DNA of 64,000 nt from NCBI RefSeq assembly GCF_014873495.1, contig NZ_JADBGF010000001.1, forward strand, positions 9,610,001 to 9,674,000, given 5' to 3'. Shown piece after piece: positions 60,318 to 64,000 of this stretch. A model generated the notes under the pieces. The model made no database searches and was not told the origin of the DNA. It worked only from the letters and a program-made list of their open reading frames with translations. The number at the start of each line of letters is the position of its first letter. Position 1 is the stretch's first letter. The position numbers and the translations under genes were made by a program. The stretch is from Streptomyces stelliscabiei (GTDB lineage: Bacteria > Actinomycetota > Actinomycetes > Streptomycetales > Streptomycetaceae).

Positions 60318-61532
60318 GTGCCCATCCAGTTCGACGTCGATCCGACGGTCGCCCAACTTGCCGCGTCCACGTCCGCGTTCGTCCGCGACGTGGTGATCCC
60401 GGCCGAGCGCGCGTGCGGCGGGTCCGTCCACGACGCCCCCGAGGACCTGCGGCAGACCCTCCAGAAGGGCGCCCGTGAGGCGGGCGTGTTCGCTCCGCAC
60501 GTGCCGGTGCGGTGGGGCGGACACGGACTCGACCTGCGCGGGCAGGCGGCGGTGTTCGAAGCCGCGGGCTACTCGCTCCTCGGGCCCCTGGCGCTGAACT
60601 GCGCGGCCCCGGACGAGGGCAACACGCATCTGCTGGAGAAGGTGGCCACCGAGGAGCAGCAGGAGCGCTATCTGCGCCCGCTCGCCACCGGCGAGGTCCG
60701 CTCCTGCTTCGCCATGACCGAACCGGCCCCCGGAGCCGGGGCCGACCCCCGCTCCCTGCGGACCACCGCGACCCGCGTTCCCGGCGGGTGGCGCATCGAC
60801 GGGCGCAAGTGGTTCATCAGCGGGGCCCAGGGCGCCGCCTTCGCCATCGTCATGGCCCGCACCTCCGGCAGCCCCGGCGACCCGGGCGGCGCCACCATGT
60901 TCCTGGTCGACGCGGGCACTCCCGGCATGACCATCGCCCGGGACATCGAGACCCTGGACGAAGGACTCTTCGCCGGGCACAGCGAGATCGTCTTCGACGG
61001 CTGCGTGGTGGGGGAGGACCAGGTGCTCGGCGCGGTCGGCGAGGGCTTCGCGGGTGCCCAGGTCCGGCTCGGCCCCGCCCGGATGACGCACTGCATGCGC
61101 TGGCTGGGCGCCGCGCGGCGCGCCCAGGACGTCGCACTGGAACGGGCGGGCAGCCGCACGGCGTTCGGCTCCGTCCTCGGCGACCTCGGCATGGTGCAGC
61201 AGATGCTGGCCGACTCCGAGATCGACATCGAGGCGAGCCGCGCCCTGATCCTGCGCACCGCCTGGGAACTGGACACCGGCTCGGCCGCCGCCGCCCAACT
61301 CACCTCGATCTCCAAGACCTTCGTGGCGGAGGCCGTGAACCGGGTGGTCGACCGGGCGGTGCAGATCTGCGGAGCCCTCGGCATCTCGGCCGCCGACGCC
61401 CCACTGGCCCGACTGCTCAGGGAGGTGCGGCCGTTCCGGATCTATGACGGCCCGTCGGAGACCCACCGCTTCGCCATCGCACGCCGCGCCGTGCGGCCCT
61501 ACCGGCAGCCGCCTGCGGACGTCACCGGCTGA
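60318..61532 (+). CDS. Acyl-CoA dehydrogenase (ACAD10/11-like type)
   Basis: 404 residues from GTG at 60318 (GGGAGG 4 bases upstream). FAD loop CFAMTEPAPGAGADPRSL, the substrate loop DGRKWFISGAQGAAFAIVMART, and the C-terminal FRIYDGPSETHRFAIARRAV, where Asp takes the place of the catalytic Glu, as in the ACAD10/11-like group. Oxidises an acyl-CoA with FAD. It is the last gene of the catabolic island on the right. Confidence 0.93.
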   Translation: MPIQFDVDPTVAQLAASTSAFVRDVVIPAERACGGSVHDAPEDLRQTLQKGAREAGVFAPHVPVRWGGHGLDLRGQAAVFEAAGYSLLGPLALNCAAPDEGNTHLLEKVATEEQQERYLRPLATGEVRSCFAMTEPAPGAGADPRSLRTTATRVPGGWRIDGRKWFISGAQGAAFAIVMARTSGSPGDPGGATMFLVDAGTPGMTIARDIETLDEGLFAGHSEIVFDGCVVGEDQVLGAVGEGFAGAQVRLGPARMTHCMRWLGAARRAQDVALERAGSRTAFGSVLGDLGMVQQMLADSEIDIEASRALILRTAWELDTGSAAAAQLTSISKTFVAEAVNRVVDRAVQICGALGISAADAPLARLLREVRPFRIYDGPSETHRFAIARRAVRPYRQPPADVTG

Positions 61533-61954
61533 TGGCGTCGACGAGGGGCCCGCTGACGTGCGTGTGGGGCGCCGGGCACCGACGTCGTGGGCCCGCTGAG
61601 GGGGCGGCCGCCTGACGTCGCCTCCGCACCGGGGGTCGGACGGCGCGGCACCGGTACCGGGGGTCGGACGGCGCGGCACCGGAATCAGGTGCCGGACGGC
61701 GAGCGCACGGGCGATGGTCTGCGGCTGCCATCCGCCGGACGGCTGCCATCCCCGGACCGCTGCCACCCGGACGGCTGCCGGCGCCGCGCGTCGTACCGCC
61801 TCGCGCCGGGTTCTGATCCACGTCGACGACCCGCCCGGGTACGGGTCTCGTCCCGGCACGCGCGGGCACCCGCAGGTGATCGACGGCGAGCAGCCCCGGC
61901 AGCGGCGGCGACCGGCCGGGGCCGTCGCGACCGGGCACCCGCCCCGTTCATCCG
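61533..61954. other. Gene-free GC-rich stretch with short tandem repeats
   Basis: About 420 bp without a credible gene. It contains the 28-bp direct duplication at 61628-61683 and a 15-18 bp unit (CGGCTGCCATCC-like) repeated from 61722 to 61779. The phrase GGGCCCGCTGA also appears twice near 61548-61610. It separates the catabolic island from decayed genes. Confidence 0.6.
61628..61683. repeat. Two tandem copies of a 28-bp unit
   Basis: 61628-61655 and 61656-61683, identical at 27 of 28 positions; the unit starts ACCGGGGGTCGGACG and ends GGCACCGG. Imperfect pieces continue to about 61700. Confidence 0.8.
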
Positions 61955-62532
61955 GTGGCCGTCCGCCGAAGCCGATCACTCACGGGAGCCGACACGAAGC
62001 CGAACGACGGCGTCCCGGGCCCCGCCACCCCCGTGGCCCTGGTCACCGGATCCGATGCGGGGATCGGCCGCGCGACCGCGGTGCGGCCGGCCGAGTCCGG
62101 GATGGACATCGGCGTCACCTGGCACACGGACGAGGAAGGAGCGCGGCGGACGGCGGACGAGGTACGCCGGACCGGGCGCCGCGCCGAGATCGAACACCTG
62201 GACCTCGCGGCCACGGGCGGGCTCGGGCTGCTCACGCAGGTGATGGCGCTGGAACCGGCCGAGCACGGGATCACCGTCAACTCCGTCGCTCCCGGAGAGA
62301 TCGCCACACCGATGACGGGCCAGGAGGACACCGACGTGACCTCCGTACAGCGCCCCGGGCTGCCGCTCGGCCGCCCGGGCGACGCCCGCGAGGTCGCGGC
62401 CGTGATCGCCTTCCTCGCGGGGAGGACGCCTCGTACGTCACGGGGGCCTCCTGGGCGGTGGACGGCGGGATGCTGCGCATGGGTCCGCAGGCCGGCAGCC
62501 ATCTCCCGGACGACGACTGGCGACGCCCTTGA
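61955..62532 (+). pseudogene. Broken short-chain dehydrogenase gene
   Basis: The frame beginning near 61955 gives an SDR N-terminus, VALVTGSDAGIGRATAVR, then jumps from ...EIEHLDLA directly to LEPAEHGITVNSVAPGEIATPM. The central 60-70 residues, including NNAG and the Ser-Tyr-Lys triad, are missing. A second lesion near 62418-62424 shifts the frame: the true C-terminus EDASYVTGASWAVDGGMLRMG continues in another frame to a stop at 62532. With an internal deletion and a frameshift it cannot make an active SDR. Confidence 0.78.
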
Positions 62533-62683
62533 GCGTGACGCCCCGGAAGCTGTTCTGACGGCGGCGCCACCGCGCGGCGGCCGGTGGTCGTGTGCGGTGG
62601 TCGTGTGCGGTTCCCGCGCCGCTGGGTACCCGGCCGGTCGAGAGCCGGTACGCACCCTCCACTCCACGGAAGAAGCGTGTGCC

Positions 62684-62914
62684 ATGACCACTCCTGATCC
62701 CAACCCGCGACGCGTCCCGGGGGTCCAGCCGGGCGGCGGTGTGTCACCCGGTGAGACCCCTCCCGGCGAGGGGGGCACCTACGGCATCTCCCATCCGGAG
62801 CCGCCCGAGATGCGCAGCAAAGGATGGGGCCCCATGCCCATCGTCCTGATCATGGTCGTGGCGGCCCTGATGGCGATCGGGCTCATCGGGATGGCGGTGA
62901 CCCTGATCGTCTGA
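62684..62914 (+). CDS. Small membrane protein (DUF6480-like)
   Basis: 76 residues. The N-terminus is Pro/Gly-rich (TTPDPNPRRVPGVQPGGGVSPGETPP) and the C-terminal 27 residues form one membrane helix (PIVLIMVVAALMAIGLIGMA). This Pro-rich head plus single helix is a pattern common in Streptomyces (DUF6480 type). Function unknown. It looks intact and is followed at once by a perfect terminator hairpin. Confidence 0.75.
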   Translation: MTTPDPNPRRVPGVQPGGGVSPGETPPGEGGTYGISHPEPPEMRSKGWGPMPIVLIMVVAALMAIGLIGMAVTLIV

Positions 62915-62946
62915 CACCCCCGCGTACGGGACGTACGCGGGGGTGT
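62914..62946 (+). terminator. Perfect 15-bp terminator hairpin
   Basis: ACACCCCCGCGTACG, loop GGA, then the exact complement. It starts at the last base of the stop codon of the small membrane protein. Confidence 0.8.
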
Positions 62947-63064
62947 ACGCGTCCGAGGCCGGACCGGCGACTGTGCCGGTCCGGCCTCGGGACCGCCCCC
63001 TATGCCGAGCCGCCCTCCCCTGCGGGCTTTCGCCCGTGGAGCGAGCGGCACAGGGTGTCGCGCG

Positions 63065-63540
63065 CGAGTCAGCGGTCCGTCCGGGCCGTTCGGCCGCGGC
63101 CGGTCTTGTCGGTCTCGCCGGTTCCTGGGCCTGACGGCGGTCGGCCTCGGCGGCATGCTGGGCGGCCACCTCGCCTGCCGGCAGGCTTCCGGCGCCAACC
63201 ACGCGGAGGAGGTGCCGCAGGTCGTCTCGAAGGGCTGGCACCGGGTCGGGGGCGTGGACGAGTTCCCGGTGGACAGGGCGGTGCGGCGCACCGTGGACGA
63301 CGTGCCCGCTCTCGTCGTACGGGAACCCGGCGGGACGCTCCACGCGCTGGCCGAGCGGTGCAGCCACCTCGCCGGGCCGCTGTCCGAGGGCACCGTCGCC
63401 GATGGCTGTGTCCGGTGCCCCTGGCACGGCAGCGTCTTCCGGCTCTCGGACGGCTGGAACGTACGCGGCCCCGCCACAGCGCCCCAGCCGCCCTTCGACA
63501 CCCGGGTCGTCGGCGGCCACGTTCCGGCCCAGCCGCCTGC
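63065..63540 (+). pseudogene. Frameshifted Rieske 2Fe-2S protein remnant
   Basis: A recognisable Rieske domain with CSHLAGPLS and CVRCPWHGSVFRLSDGW is preceded by a membrane-linker-like part split over two frames: GRSAAAGLVGLAGSWA runs into a stop, while LTAVGLGGMLGGHLACRQ continues in another frame near 63110-63130. In relatives a membrane domain (DUF2231 type) precedes such a Rieske domain; here it is not recognisable. The Cys/His ligands themselves are intact. Confidence 0.6.
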
Positions 63541-63900
63541 TGAGCAAGGCGGCCGTCACCAGCCCGCTGCGGGCGCCCTTCACGCGGTATGTCGGCCCTC
63601 AAGGACCGGCCGAGCTGCACGAGGAGGCACGGACCGGGGGCGCCAAGGACACCGTCGGTGAACTGGTGACCCGCCCCTGCTGCATGAGCGTCTGGGTGGA
63701 CTCGACCCTGACGGCCGGCGGTCTGCTCTGGCCGCGCGCGACCGCACCGCGATGGGCGCACTCGCGTCCCTGGCGGGCGCGGACGCCCTGCAACTGGCGT
63801 ACGGCGCGCTGATGGGCAGGGCGACGGGCGACGACGACTGGCGGACCCGATGGGCGACGGGCGGACGACGCCCGGCCGACCCGCGCCCGGACGACGCTCC
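63530..63900 (+). pseudogene. Possible decayed gene in two frames, unrecognised
   Basis: One frame reads LLSKAAVTSPLRAPFTRYVG and MSVWVDSTLTAGGLLWPRA; after about 63740 the protein-like sequence DRTAMGALASLAGADALQL and YGALMGRATGDDDWRTRW continues in another frame. The pieces look like one former protein broken by a frameshift, but no family is recognised. Runs on toward the window end. Confidence 0.35.
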
Positions 63901-64000
63901 GGCGTGGGACCCCTGTGCCGCGAGCGCGCGCACGGCCGCTGAATCCGCCCCGCACCACGGGGTCAGCCGCGACCCGCCCGGGAGTCTCGGTAGGCGGCGC

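Overview
This is a 64-kb piece of a very GC-rich actinobacterial chromosome, almost certainly Streptomyces. The signs are strong G/C third-position bias, GTG and TTG starts, many 4-base start/stop overlaps, lipobox-type binding proteins and several Streptomyces-typical small proteins. No rRNA, tRNA, CRISPR array, integrase or insertion sequence was seen. The first gene is cut by the left edge, and the last 2.5 kb is a decayed region.

Layout. (1) 1-4.4 kb: a sugar ABC importer (binding protein, two permeases) co-transcribed with an MGH1/GH63-like glycosidase. (2) 5.0-8.4 kb: a family-5 binding lipoprotein and a fused two-half permease, behind a good match to a DtxR/DmdR iron box and with no ATPase genes nearby. 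(3) 8.4-22.7 kb: ordinary accessory genes: DUF574 methyltransferase, sulfotransferase, DUF5701 protein, MarR/MFS pair, SMP-30-like secreted protein, F420-reductase-like protein, two metallo-beta-lactamase-fold proteins (one with altered metal ligands), AraC regulator, a secreted phosphodiesterase with a jacalin-like lectin domain, a SnoaL-like protein, an alpha/beta hydrolase, a lipoprotein and an RTX-like repeat protein. (4) 22.9-61.5 kb: a large catabolic island. (5) 61.5-64 kb: tandem repeats, a broken SDR gene, one intact small membrane protein and broken Rieske-type gene pieces.

The catabolic island holds a fused B12-dependent isobutyryl-CoA mutase (IcmF) with a 3-hydroxyacyl-CoA dehydrogenase, a PDR/VanB-type reductase, a thiolase, an acyl-CoA synthetase, three acyl-CoA dehydrogenases, an enoyl-CoA hydratase, two SDRs, a zinc alcohol dehydrogenase, an RbsABC-type importer, two Rieske oxygenases with a dedicated ferredoxin, a quinone/alkenal-type reductase, an ABM monooxygenase, a VOC protein, an E1alpha/E1beta/E2 2-oxoacid dehydrogenase, a DUF35/thiolase-like pair, two PEP-synthase-related proteins with missing or degenerate ATP-binding regions, and two paralogous divergent TetR regulators. 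The likely logic is import, oxygenation, CoA activation, beta-oxidation and retro-aldol/thiolytic cleavage, with an isobutyryl-type branched product sent through IcmF to the straight-chain pathway. The substrate cannot be named from sequence.

The most interesting signal is non-coding: a 25-bp imperfect palindrome, GTTACTG-N11-CAGTAAC, recurs with fixed spacing upstream of at least six transcription units of the island, including one of the TetR genes. This suggests one undescribed regulon covering about 30-61.5 kb. Scores for each copy were counted by hand.
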